Below, piece by piece: positions 15,888 to 24,562 of a stretch of 58,100 nt of DNA (the first letter of the stretch is position 1; each line of letters begins with the position of its first letter). The notes below the pieces were generated by a model that worked only from the letters and a program-made list of their open reading frames with translations, did no database searches and had not been told where the DNA came from. Source of the stretch: Candidatus Hydrogenedentota bacterium (lineage in GTDB: Bacteria > Hydrogenedentota > Hydrogenedentia > Hydrogenedentales > SLHB01); contig JADLGB010000096.1 in NCBI GenBank assembly GCA_020849535.1, positions 1-58,100 on the forward strand. The letters are read 5' to 3'. Made by a program: the position numbers and the translations under genes.

Positions 15888-17111
15888 ATGTCCGCAGGCG
15901 TCAAGAAAATCGTGTTGGCATACTCGGGTGGCCTCGACACCTCGGTGATCCTGAAGTGGCTCCAGGAGATGTATAAAGCCGACATCGTGGCCTACATCGC
16001 CGACATCGGCCAGGGGGAAGAGACCGCGCCTGCGATCGAGAAGGCCAAGAAGACCGGTGCCTGCGCGGTGCACTGCCTCGACCTGCGCGAGGAGTTCGTG
16101 AAGGACTACGTGTTCCCCGCCATGCGCGCCAATGCGATCTATGAGGGATCCTACCTCATGGGGACGAGCATCGCCCGGCCGCTCATTGCCAAAGCGCAGA
16201 TCGACGTCCTGCGCCGGGAGAAGGCGGATGCGGTCGCGCACGGCGCCACCGGCAAGGGCAATGATCAGGTCCGTTTCGAGTTGACCTACTATGCCTTGGA
16301 GCCCAATGTGACCATCATCGCGCCGTGGCGCGATCCCAAGTGGGACCTCACCAGCCGCACCAAGATGATCGATTACGCGACCAAGCATGGAATCGACGTG
16401 CCCGTCACCGCGGCCAAGCCTTACTCCATGGACGCCAACCTCCTGCATATCTCTTACGAGGGCGGCATTCTGGAAGACCCATGGAACGAACCGCCCAGCG
16501 ACATGTTCCGCCGCACGGTGGACCCTGCGAAGGCCCCTGACGCACCCGCCTATGTCGAGGTCGATTTCGAGCAGGGCATTCCTGTCGCGGTTGACGGCAA
16601 GCGCCTCTCCCCCGCCGCACTTCTGGAAACGCTCAATACGCTCGGCGGCACGCATGGCATCGGCCGTGTGGACCTGGTCGAGAACCGCTTCGTGGGCATG
16701 AAATCCCGCGGCGTGTACGAGACGCCCGGCGGCACCATCCTCTACGCCGCGCACCGCGCCGTAGAATCGATCACGATGGACCGCGAAGTGATGATGGAGC
16801 GCGACCGCATGGCACCGAAGATCGCCCAACTGATGTACAACGGGTTCTGGTTCTCCCCCGAAATGGCCCTTATGAAGGCCTTCGTGGACAAAAGCCAGGA
16901 GGATGTCACCGGCACGGCGCGCATCAAGTTGTTCAAGGGCAATTGCATCGTCGCGGGCCGGAAAGCGCCGAAATCCCTGTACGACATGAAGATTTCGACC
17001 TTCGAGGAAGACGAAGGCGCGTACGCGCAGGGCGATGCGGGAGCCTTTATCCGCCTGAATGCCCTGCGGCTGCGTGTCCGCAAGAACGCAGGGTTGGATC
17101 CCGCAAACTGA
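15888..17111 (+). CDS. argG: Argininosuccinate synthase
   Basis: 407 residues, standard length, with AAGGAG upstream. The nucleotide-binding [10 protein letters not shown] motif is at residues ~10-19, followed by IADIGQGEE. The citrulline/aspartate region carries [13 protein letters not shown] and later [15 protein letters not shown]. It joins citrulline and aspartate using ATP, next after argF in the pathway and in gene order. The 119-base gap to argF may hold an internal promoter but none is convincing. Confidence 0.97.
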   Translation: MSAGVKKIVLAYSGGLDTSVILKWLQEMYKADIVAYIADIGQGEETAPAIEKAKKTGACAVHCLDLREEFVKDYVFPAMRANAIYEGSYLMGTSIARPLIAKAQIDVLRREKADAVAHGATGKGNDQVRFELTYYALEPNVTIIAPWRDPKWDLTSRTKMIDYATKHGIDVPVTAAKPYSMDANLLHISYEGGILEDPWNEPPSDMFRRTVDPAKAPDAPAYVEVDFEQGIPVAVDGKRLSPAALLETLNTLGGTHGIGRVDLVENRFVGMKSRGVYETPGGTILYAAHRAVESITMDREVMMERDRMAPKIAQLMYNGFWFSPEMALMKAFVDKSQEDVTGTARIKLFKGNCIVAGRKAPKSLYDMKISTFEEDEGAYAQGDAGAFIRLNALRLRVRKNAGLDPAN

Positions 17112-17217
17112 TCGCGGCGCACACTAGCCGATCATACGCGGGGCTGGCGCGGCACAATGAGGCCGCGTTGCGGGCGTTTTTCGTTCCCTTCCGGGCACTC
17201 AAAGGAAACTGATCGCA

Positions 17218-18588
17218 ATGGCCAAACAATGGGGCGGACGTTTCGAGGCGCAGACCGATGCATTGGTGGAAGCCCTGGGACAATCGGTCTCATACGATGC
17301 GCGGCTGGCACCTTGGGATATTCGCGCAAGCATTGCCCATGCACGAATGCTCGGCCAGGAAGGGATTATCACCCGCGCCGACTCGCGCAAGATTGTGGCG
17401 GGGCTCACGGCCATCGCCAAGGACATCGACGCGGGACGCTTCACGTTCGACCCCTCCCTCGAAGACGTTCACACCAACATTGAATCGGCTTTGGTCACGC
17501 GCATCGGCGATGCGGGCAAACGGCTGCACACCGGCCGCAGCCGTAATGACCAAGTAGCGACCGATGTGCGGCTGTGGATGCGCGATCAGATTGACACCAT
17601 CTTGAAGCTCTTGAAGGCGATCCAAGCGGCGTTCGTGGATTTCGCGGAGGCCCACGTGGAGGTCATCCTCCCCGGGTGTACGCACCTCCAACACGCGCAG
17701 CCCGTGCTGCTGGCCCACCATATGCTCGCATACTTCGAGATGTTCGCACGGGATCGCGATCGGTTCACTCAACTCCGCGCACGTGTCAACGTGATGCCAC
17801 TGGGCTCGGCGGCCCTGGCAGGCACCCCCTACCCCATCAACCGGGAATGGGTCGCGAAAGAACTGGGGTTTGAGCGCATCTCCGCGAACAGTATGGATGC
17901 GGTTTCCGACCGCGATTTCGTCATCGAATTCTGCGCGGCGGCGTCGCTGACGATGATGCATCTAAGCCGCTTCAGTGAAGAATTGATCCTGTGGTCCACG
18001 CCCGAGTACCACTTCATCGAAATCGGCGACTCGTACACGACAGGCTCCAGCATCATGCCGCAGAAAAAGAACCCTGACGTGGCCGAGCTGGTGCGCGGCA
18101 AGACGGGCCGGGTCTACGGGGACCTCACGGCACTCCTGACCCTGATGAAGGGACTTCCCCTCACCTACAACCGCGACCTGCAAGAGGACAAGGAAGCCCT
18201 CTTTGACGCCAGCGACACCGTGCAGCTCTGCCTGGCGGTCGTCACGCGCATGATTCCATCCATCCACATCCACGCGCACGCCATGGAATCCGCCACGCGG
18301 GAAGGCTACTTGGAAGCCACCGACGTGGCCGACTACCTCGTGGGAAAGGGCATGCCGTTCCGCGAGGCGCATAGTGTAGTGGGCCGAATTGTGCTCTATT
18401 GCTCCAGGAATGGAAGGCGAATTCCTGAACTATCTGTTAAGGAATTTCGCTCTTTCGCAGCGTGTTTCGATGCCGATATCGTTGATGCATTGAGTGTGGA
18501 GTCAATCGTCCGGCGCCGGGATAATCCCGGGGGAACATCCCCGCGACGCGTCCGCGAGGCCCTTCGCAAGGCCAGGAAGAGCCTTTGA
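17218..18588 (+). CDS. argH: Argininosuccinate lyase
   Basis: 456 residues, standard length; AAAGGAAA precedes the ATG by ~9 bases. Fumarase/aspartase-superfamily motifs are present: HTGRSRNDQVATD, GCTHLQHAQPV with the catalytic-region His, and the signature GSSIMPQKKNPD. It splits argininosuccinate into arginine and fumarate, the last step of the pathway. It completes the argD-F-G-H cluster. Toward its end the GC content dips briefly (18390-18450), without disturbing the frame. Confidence 0.97.
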   Translation: MAKQWGGRFEAQTDALVEALGQSVSYDARLAPWDIRASIAHARMLGQEGIITRADSRKIVAGLTAIAKDIDAGRFTFDPSLEDVHTNIESALVTRIGDAGKRLHTGRSRNDQVATDVRLWMRDQIDTILKLLKAIQAAFVDFAEAHVEVILPGCTHLQHAQPVLLAHHMLAYFEMFARDRDRFTQLRARVNVMPLGSAALAGTPYPINREWVAKELGFERISANSMDAVSDRDFVIEFCAAASLTMMHLSRFSEELILWSTPEYHFIEIGDSYTTGSSIMPQKKNPDVAELVRGKTGRVYGDLTALLTLMKGLPLTYNRDLQEDKEALFDASDTVQLCLAVVTRMIPSIHIHAHAMESATREGYLEATDVADYLVGKGMPFREAHSVVGRIVLYCSRNGRRIPELSVKEFRSFAACFDADIVDALSVESIVRRRDNPGGTSPRRVREALRKARKSL

Positions 18589-18662
18589 AGAGGGAGGCCT
18601 AACTAGGCAGCGGGCCTGTGTGTATGGTATCATCCCCTTAGTGTCCCCGTCACAGGCAAACT

Positions 18663-20153
18663 ATGATAAGTACGAATAAAATCCTCGTTGTCGATGATGA
18701 AGCCGTCATCCGGGAACTCCTCTCCGACATTTTGGAAGATGATGGCTATCCGGTCGAAACCACCCATAACGGTCCGGCCGCGCTGGACTTACTGCGCAAA
18801 CGCGATGATTTCGTGCTCCTTTTCACCGACATCATGATGCCGGACATGGACGGGATCCAGCTCATCCGCGAGGCGCGCAAGATCAGGCCGACCCTTATCC
18901 CCATCGTCATGACGGGTTTTGCCACGCTGGAAACCGCCCGCGCCGCAGTCAAAGAGGGAGCCTACGACTACGTCCTCAAGCCGTTCAGCCTGAGCGAGGT
19001 CAAGCTGGCTGTGGCCAATGCGATCGAGCGATACCGGCTTGCAACGGAGAATGCCCGGCTTCGGGAACTCACGGAGATCTTCGCGATCAGCGAGTCCATG
19101 GCCAGCATCCGGGAAGAGCCCCAGCTTCTGGACTTCGTGCTGCGCGCGGCCCTCAATCAGGTTGGCGCCTACCGGGGTTCCCTGATGATTGCCACCGAGG
19201 ATGGCGAATCCCTCGAAGTGGCCGCCAGCCAGGGCCTGCCCGCCGAAGCTTCGACGACTACGGTCAAGATCGGCGAGGGCATTTCCGGTCAAGTCGCGCG
19301 CAGCGGCGACGCCATCCTCGTGGAGGACATACGCCGCCACCCTGACGTTGTGGAGATCAGCCGGGGTCTCCCGGAAAACTCGTTTGTGTCCTTGCCGCTG
19401 CGAAGTAAGCTCGCCGCGCCCAGCAAAGAGGCCGTTGGGCAAGCCAACGTCGTGGCAGTGCTCAACATTTGCGGCAAGCACGGCAACGGCTGTTTCAGCG
19501 ATGCCGACCTCAAGACGCTGAGTATCGTGGCCAATCATGCCGCCGCCGCGCTGGACAATGTGCGCCGGATCCGCATCGCCGAAGAGGCGCACCTGGCCAC
19601 TTTGCAGGCCATGGCTCAATTGCTGGAGGCCCGCGACGCCTATTTGAACGGGCATAGCGTCAAGGTCCGCGACGTGGCCTGTCTCCTCGCGGAATGCCTG
19701 AATCTGGGGCCGGCGGAACGCGAGATCATCAGCGTTGCCGCGCTCTTTCACGACATCGGAAACCTCGGCATTGAGACAGACCTCTTGGGGAAAGAGGATC
19801 CCCTCACGACCGAGGAACTCGATATCCTGCGGAAGCACACGCTCATCGGATACGAGATCCTCAAGGCAACCGAGGCCCTTCTTCCCGATCACGTTCATGT
19901 CGTGCGAAGCCACCACGAACGCGTAGACGGGTCCGGATACCCTGACGGTCTGACCGGGGACGAGATACCGCTGCTGGTGCGCATCATGAGCGCGGCGGAA
20001 GCGTATGTGGCCATGGCTAGCGACCGGCCGTACCGCAAGGCACTGCCGAACGATCGCATTGTGGAAGAGTTCCGCACGCACAGCGGTACCCAGTTCGATC
20101 CACGCATCGCCCAACTCATCGTTGAATTGATTCATGGTGGCAAGTTGGGCTGA
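18663..20153 (+). CDS. Response regulator: receiver, GAF and divergent HD-GYP domain
   Basis: 496 residues. Domains in order: receiver (about 5-125; DD pair in ILVVDDE, phospho-Asp in LFTDIMMP, Lys in VLKPF), GAF (about 150-300; IGEGISGQVARSGDAILVED), HD-GYP (about 310-490). HD-GYP domains hydrolyse cyclic di-GMP. Landmarks here are ALFHDIGNLGI, a THTLIGYEIL-like helix, HHERVDGSGYP and DRPYR. Two positions are unusual: HDIGK is HDIGN, and the late metal-ligand motif (usually ADxYDAM) reads AEAYVAM. The enzyme may therefore have altered metal binding or be inactive. There is no clear ribosome site. Its end overlaps the next gene by 20 bases. Confidence 0.9.
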   Translation: MISTNKILVVDDEAVIRELLSDILEDDGYPVETTHNGPAALDLLRKRDDFVLLFTDIMMPDMDGIQLIREARKIRPTLIPIVMTGFATLETARAAVKEGAYDYVLKPFSLSEVKLAVANAIERYRLATENARLRELTEIFAISESMASIREEPQLLDFVLRAALNQVGAYRGSLMIATEDGESLEVAASQGLPAEASTTTVKIGEGISGQVARSGDAILVEDIRRHPDVVEISRGLPENSFVSLPLRSKLAAPSKEAVGQANVVAVLNICGKHGNGCFSDADLKTLSIVANHAAAALDNVRRIRIAEEAHLATLQAMAQLLEARDAYLNGHSVKVRDVACLLAECLNLGPAEREIISVAALFHDIGNLGIETDLLGKEDPLTTEELDILRKHTLIGYEILKATEALLPDHVHVVRSHHERVDGSGYPDGLTGDEIPLLVRIMSAAEAYVAMASDRPYRKALPNDRIVEEFRTHSGTQFDPRIAQLIVELIHGGKLG

Positions 20154-21714
20154 CCCGCCGGGCCGCCATCTGCGCGTTTGCGTCCTCTGCAGGATGCACC
20201 CCTTCACCTGGATTCATCACTATGTGGCCGCGTTGCGGCAACGCTGCGAAATCATCACCATCGGCCCCGCCCTATCCCCGGAGGATGTGACCGCCATGGG
20301 CCGCGCCCATCTGGCGCACACGGTCTCTCCCCCCGACATTGACGCATGTATCGCAAGCACCGATGATATCCCCGCCTTGTTGCCCCCGGGGTGGCATCCA
20401 GACCTCTTGCTGACCATTCAATCCGGATTGGGCGCTATTGCCGGAATAGAACGGTGTGGAACACCATCCGCCTATATCAGCGTCGATACCTGGCACGACC
20501 TGGCCGAACTGCTCTATGCGCGACACTACAGCTTCGTCTTCGCCGCGCAGAAGTCCGCCATTCCGCTGTTGGAGGCCACAGGAGCGCCACGCGTGCATTG
20601 GCTGCCATTGGCCTGTGATCCCCAGGTCCACAGCCCGGCACATGGCAAGGAGCGTTTCGACTTCGCGTTTGTCGGCAGTTGCAAGCCGGGACTGCACGAT
20701 GAGCGCATACGGCGGCTCGAGACTCTTGGCTCCGAGTTCTCGGTCGCCGTGGCCGACGCCCTCTCGCAGGAACACATGGGCAGCGCGTATGCGGAAGCGC
20801 AGGCCGCGTTCAACAGCTCGCTCAACGGGGAGTTGAACATGCGGGTCTTCGAGACGCTGTGCATGCGCAAGCCCCTGCTGACCGACCGCGGCGACGAGGA
20901 GAACGGCCTGCTGGAACTTTTTCAGGACGGTGTTCATCTCCTCACGTATCGCGACGAGGACCTTCTCGACAAAGCCAGAGTCCTCGCCCACGACGCCGCG
21001 CTGCGCGCGCGACTGGCCGCGGCGGCCCACCAGGAAGTTGTGACAAAACACACCTACCTCCATCGTGTCGACTCGCTGCTCGCCACGATTGCGCCTTACA
21101 TACCGGCGCGAAGTTCAGCGGTTCCTGAAAGCGGCGTCCGCCGCGGCGGACTGCACACGCTGCTGCCGGTGGGCGCGCGGACAGTGGTGGATTGGGGAAT
21201 GGCACTGGGCGTCTCGAGAATCGCGCTGCGGCGCCAAGGAGTCGAGCGCCTGATCGGCGTCGCCGCCTCTGAGGCGGACGCAAAGCGCCGCGCGGCCTCC
21301 TACGACGAGGTCCGTCACATGGATCGGGATGAACCATGGCGCGAGCCGGTCGACGCCCTCACGCGCCATGCCTTGCCTACGCTCTCGCAGGATGGGACCG
21401 ATGCGCTTCGCGAGGCGCACGCGATGCTGCGCAGTGGAGGCACACTGCTCGCCACCTTGCGCACTCAAGAAGAATGCGAACAAGGTGCACCTGTGGACGA
21501 GGATACGGTGGTGCGTTGGGTGCGTTCCGCGGGCTTTGCCGTGCTTTCCATCGGCCCCGTCATCACGGATCCAGACGGCGCAGTCGAGTCTGTGCTTATC
21601 GCCAGGAAGCGAACCCTCACCATTCGCGAAGCCGCTCAGCGGATGTACGCGGCGCACCCGCTTCCTCACGTCAGCCCGGAAGAGATCGAAGCACACGTGC
21701 CGCCGGACCTCTAA
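20134..21714 (+). CDS. CgeB-like glycosyltransferase with degenerate methyltransferase-like C-terminal domain
   Basis: 526 residues; ATG inside the end of the previous gene (20-base overlap), suggesting coupling. Residues ~10-320 look like CgeB/spore-maturation-type GT-B proteins: VCVLCRMHPFTWIHHYVAAL, YISVDTWHDL, FAFVGSC, and the C-terminal FNSSLNGELNMRVFETLCMR and LTDRGDEENGLLELFQDGVH. Residues ~340-500 resemble a class I SAM methyltransferase: LLPVGARTVVDWGMALG in the place of the glycine-rich motif I, and a LRSGGTLLATL strand, but the Gly-x-Gly core is lost. Transfer of a sugar onto a surface or flagellar component is plausible from the family; the acceptor is unknown. Confidence 0.7.
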   Translation: MVASWADPPGRHLRVCVLCRMHPFTWIHHYVAALRQRCEIITIGPALSPEDVTAMGRAHLAHTVSPPDIDACIASTDDIPALLPPGWHPDLLLTIQSGLGAIAGIERCGTPSAYISVDTWHDLAELLYARHYSFVFAAQKSAIPLLEATGAPRVHWLPLACDPQVHSPAHGKERFDFAFVGSCKPGLHDERIRRLETLGSEFSVAVADALSQEHMGSAYAEAQAAFNSSLNGELNMRVFETLCMRKPLLTDRGDEENGLLELFQDGVHLLTYRDEDLLDKARVLAHDAALRARLAAAAHQEVVTKHTYLHRVDSLLATIAPYIPARSSAVPESGVRRGGLHTLLPVGARTVVDWGMALGVSRIALRRQGVERLIGVAASEADAKRRAASYDEVRHMDRDEPWREPVDALTRHALPTLSQDGTDALREAHAMLRSGGTLLATLRTQEECEQGAPVDEDTVVRWVRSAGFAVLSIGPVITDPDGAVESVLIARKRTLTIREAAQRMYAAHPLPHVSPEEIEAHVPPDL

Positions 21715-21738
21715 CACGATTGCGCCCGCGACAGGCCA

Positions 21739-22590
21739 TCAGAAATTGCGGATAAGCGCCTCGCTCACGGCGCCCCGGCGATCCGCGCGACTGTTCACGT
21801 GCCGGTTGGCGAGTACTTCGGCGATCGTGAATCGTCCTTCATACAGGGAGCGGATGAATGGCGTCATCGAATTGGACAGGATCACGTTGACGCCCTTTTC
21901 CGTCAAAGCGCTCGCCACGGCAGCCAACGCCTCCTGTTGCTCGCGCCCAAACCCCCCTTTCTCGTAGGCGGTGAACGATGCGGTCCTGGATACCGGATCG
22001 TAGGGCGGGTCGAAGTAGACCAGATCTCCCTCTTGGGCCTTGCTGAGGACACTCTCAAAGGGGCGCACCTCCACCCGGGCGTGCGCGAGCGCGGCGGATG
22101 CCGCCCGCAGGTTGACCTCGTCGCAGATCAGTGGCTTTGCGTAGCGTCCAAACGGCACGTTGAAGATGCCTTTGCTGTTTTCGCGAAACAAGCCGTTGTA
22201 GCAGGTCCGGTTCAGGTAGATGATGCGCGCGGCCCGCTCAAAGAGATCGGCCGGCACCTTGCTGCGTACGGCGTAGTAGTGTTCCTCGGAATGGCGCGCG
22301 CGGTGGTCTTCCAGCAGGACGATGACGCGATCGACGTCCTCCTGAACAGCAAGGAAGGCATCAATTAATCGTGCGTTGGTATCGCTGAGGAATGCACGCT
22401 TACGTCCGAGACGGTTGGTCCGGAACAGTTCAAAGAACAGGGCCCCGCCTCCTGCAAAAGGCTCATGGTAGCGGCCAAACTCGCCCGCCCGTTCCACCTG
22501 CTGCAAGAGAGGACCCAGCAGTTGTCCTTTTCCACCGACCCATTTCAGAAAAGGGCGAGGCACATTCAACGTCCGCCTGGTCCCGTTCAT
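21739..22590 (-). CDS. Dam-type DNA adenine N6-methyltransferase (D12 class)
   Basis: 283 residues from ATG 22590, which overlaps the stop of the upstream nuclease gene by four bases (ATGA); the longer frame has no better start. Family motifs: FLKWVGGKGQLL (SAM site start), EPFAGGGALFF (motif I), SDTNARLIDAF, YLNRTCYNGLFREN and the catalytic VYFDPPYD. Known D12/Dam enzymes methylate adenine in short palindromes such as GATC; the exact target cannot be read from sequence. With the coupled PD-(D/E)xK protein it forms a compact type II-like restriction-modification pair. Confidence 0.92.
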   Translation of the reverse strand: MNGTRRTLNVPRPFLKWVGGKGQLLGPLLQQVERAGEFGRYHEPFAGGGALFFELFRTNRLGRKRAFLSDTNARLIDAFLAVQEDVDRVIVLLEDHRARHSEEHYYAVRSKVPADLFERAARIIYLNRTCYNGLFRENSKGIFNVPFGRYAKPLICDEVNLRAASAALAHARVEVRPFESVLSKAQEGDLVYFDPPYDPVSRTASFTAYEKGGFGREQQEALAAVASALTEKGVNVILSNSMTPFIRSLYEGRFTIAEVLANRHVNSRADRRGAVSEALIRNF

Positions 22591-22976
22591 AATCCGAAGT
22601 ACAGCTCCAGCCAGTCGCGCAGATCGGAGAGTTCCACCGCCATGCCCGTGGAGAGTAGATAGGACTCCATGTTGGTGGAGAATCCCGAACCGCAATACAC
22701 CACAACGCCGCGAATCGGCCACGCCCGGATGTCCTCCAACGTGGCCGGAATCTTCTCCTCGGCGCTGCCGCTTACCTCCTGATACTTGCATTCAATACCA
22801 AGACTTACCCGCGTCTGAGGGTGCTTGAGCACGACGTCTATCCGGCGTTTCGCACCCCAGATGCGCCTGCCGACGGGAACCTCTTTGTTCACCACAAGGT
22901 CCAGGGATCGGCCCAGGGAGATCACGGTCTCCTGGAGTTCCCTTCCCGACGATACGGCACGAGCCTTGCCCGGCAT
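22587..22976 (-). CDS. Small PD-(D/E)xK endonuclease, probable restriction partner
   Basis: 129 residues. The nuclease core is visible: RRIDVVLKHP with the first acidic residue, then LGIECKYQEVSGSAEEKI with the E-x-K pair, followed by a VVVYCGSGF strand. It has only the catalytic domain and is shorter than most restriction enzymes. It overlaps the adenine methyltransferase by four bases with the nuclease first, which suggests a type II R-M unit. Alternatives are a Holliday-junction or repair-type nuclease of the same superfamily, but the coupling to a Dam-type gene favours restriction. Confidence 0.75.
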   Translation of the reverse strand: MPGKARAVSSGRELQETVISLGRSLDLVVNKEVPVGRRIWGAKRRIDVVLKHPQTRVSLGIECKYQEVSGSAEEKIPATLEDIRAWPIRGVVVYCGSGFSTNMESYLLSTGMAVELSDLRDWLELYFGL

Positions 22977-23326
22977 GAAGTTTCCCTTCTAACGATGGTA
23001 GTTCGCGGAGTATGGCCGAACGTTCCGAGGAGAGTCAAAACCACCGGCGCACCCGCATGGCCGCCGTTCGCGCATGCCGCAGCCCCCCCGCGTGCAGGAT
23101 ACCCCGTTATCATCATCCCGCGCCGCTGCTTGCGGGGAAGGACTTACTGTGGTACCCTGTGGGCATGACTTTCGGGGTACTGGTAGACGGGTCCTCGGGT
23201 CTCCGCCACAGGGCCGAGGCCCGCAACTCGCGACCGGCTACCAAGTTCAAGGGCCCGATGAAAGCCACAAAAGGATTCATTGATGTTCCATCATTGCCGT
23301 AGAGCGGAAGCGTCCGGAGGTCTGGC
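22977..23326. other. Intergenic, divergent promoters expected
   Basis: 350 bases between the minus-strand R-M pair and a plus-strand response regulator. No gene-like frame and no consensus promoter or repeat was recognised; a good ribosome site (GGAGG) for the right-hand gene lies at its end. Confidence 0.4.
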
Positions 23327-24532
23327 ATGTCGTCGTTAGCCCAGCCGGACACCTTGGACGAAAGCGGCCGCCCCACGGTCCTAGTGGTCGATGACATGCC
23401 CGAGAACATCGTCCTGATGCGCAGACTCCTGGGGCCCAAGGGCTATCGCATTATTGAGGCGACCAGCGGCGCACAAGCCCTGGACTTGGTGGACTCCGAT
23501 CCTCCGGATGTCGTCTTGCTCGACCTCATTATGCCGGAGATGAATGGCTTCGAGGTCTGCGACCGGCTGAAACGAAACCTATCCACGCGGCACATCCCGA
23601 TTATCATCATCACCGGTGTGGCCGAACACGACGCCAACATCCGCGCGCTCGAGGCCGGCGTGGATGACTTCCTCATCCGGCCTATCGACCCGGTACTGCT
23701 CGAAGCCCGGATTCGCAGTTCGGTCAAATCCAAGGCCATGCAGGACCAAATCATCAAGTACCAGAAACGCCTGGAGGGCGATAATCTGGCCCTGGAGGAA
23801 CGGGTCCGGGAGCGAACGGCACAGCTTGAGCGAACGCAGCAGGTCACCATGTTCTGTATGGCCCGGCTCGCGGAATCGCGCGACCCGGAAACAGGCGAGC
23901 ACTTGGATCGGATGCGGCGCTACGTCCGCGAACTCGCCATCGAATTGGGCACGTGGCCGAAGTATGACGGCGTGATCGATAGCGGCTTCGTCGAAACCCT
24001 CTTCTACTCGAGCCCGCTTCATGACATCGGCAAAGTCGGCATTCCGGACGCCATCCTGCTCAAGCCTGGAAAGTTGTCTCCTGAGGAATTCGATATCATG
24101 AAGACCCACACACTCGTCGGTGGAGACACCTTGAAGGCCGCCGACGAAGAGGCGGGCGGGAATTCGTTCCTGACCATGGGCCGCGACATCGCCTATTTCC
24201 ACCACGAGAAATACGACGGCAGCGGGTATCCGTTTGGAAGGTCATCCGAGGAGATCCCGCTCCCTGCGCGCATCGTGGCGCTCGGCGACGCGTACGACGC
24301 GCTGACCTCTCGCCGCCCCTACAAGGAGCCGTTCTCCCATGAGCGGTCGAGACAGATCATCCTGGAAGCCTCGGGCTCGCATTTTGATCCGGACGTGATC
24401 AAGGCGTTTGTGGCCAGGGAATCCAAGTTCGAGCGAATTCGCGACCACTATCAGGATTCCGGCCACCTCACGCATATCGAGCAGATCAATCAGACCCTGC
24501 AGCGTCTCCGCGCGCTTCAACCGTCCGAGTAG
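23327..24532 (+). CDS. Response regulator with HD-GYP domain
   Basis: 401 residues, GGAGG six bases before the ATG. Receiver (about 15-135): VLVVDDMPEN, phospho-Asp in VLLDLIMPEMNG, Lys replaced by Arg in FLIRPIDP at the usual KP position. A coiled linker (about 140-175) leads into an HD-GYP domain with intact motifs: PLHDIGKVGIPD, KTHTLVGG, FHHEKYDGSGYP and GDAYDALTSRRPY. It is thus predicted to be an active cyclic di-GMP phosphodiesterase, unlike the divergent copy at 18663-20153. The gene converges on the large hybrid kinase at 24563-27562, a possible partner by proximity only. Confidence 0.93.
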   Translation: MSSLAQPDTLDESGRPTVLVVDDMPENIVLMRRLLGPKGYRIIEATSGAQALDLVDSDPPDVVLLDLIMPEMNGFEVCDRLKRNLSTRHIPIIIITGVAEHDANIRALEAGVDDFLIRPIDPVLLEARIRSSVKSKAMQDQIIKYQKRLEGDNLALEERVRERTAQLERTQQVTMFCMARLAESRDPETGEHLDRMRRYVRELAIELGTWPKYDGVIDSGFVETLFYSSPLHDIGKVGIPDAILLKPGKLSPEEFDIMKTHTLVGGDTLKAADEEAGGNSFLTMGRDIAYFHHEKYDGSGYPFGRSSEEIPLPARIVALGDAYDALTSRRPYKEPFSHERSRQIILEASGSHFDPDVIKAFVARESKFERIRDHYQDSGHLTHIEQINQTLQRLRALQPSE

Positions 24533-24562
24533 CTCCGCGGCGGCATCCCTTGGGCCCTTTCC

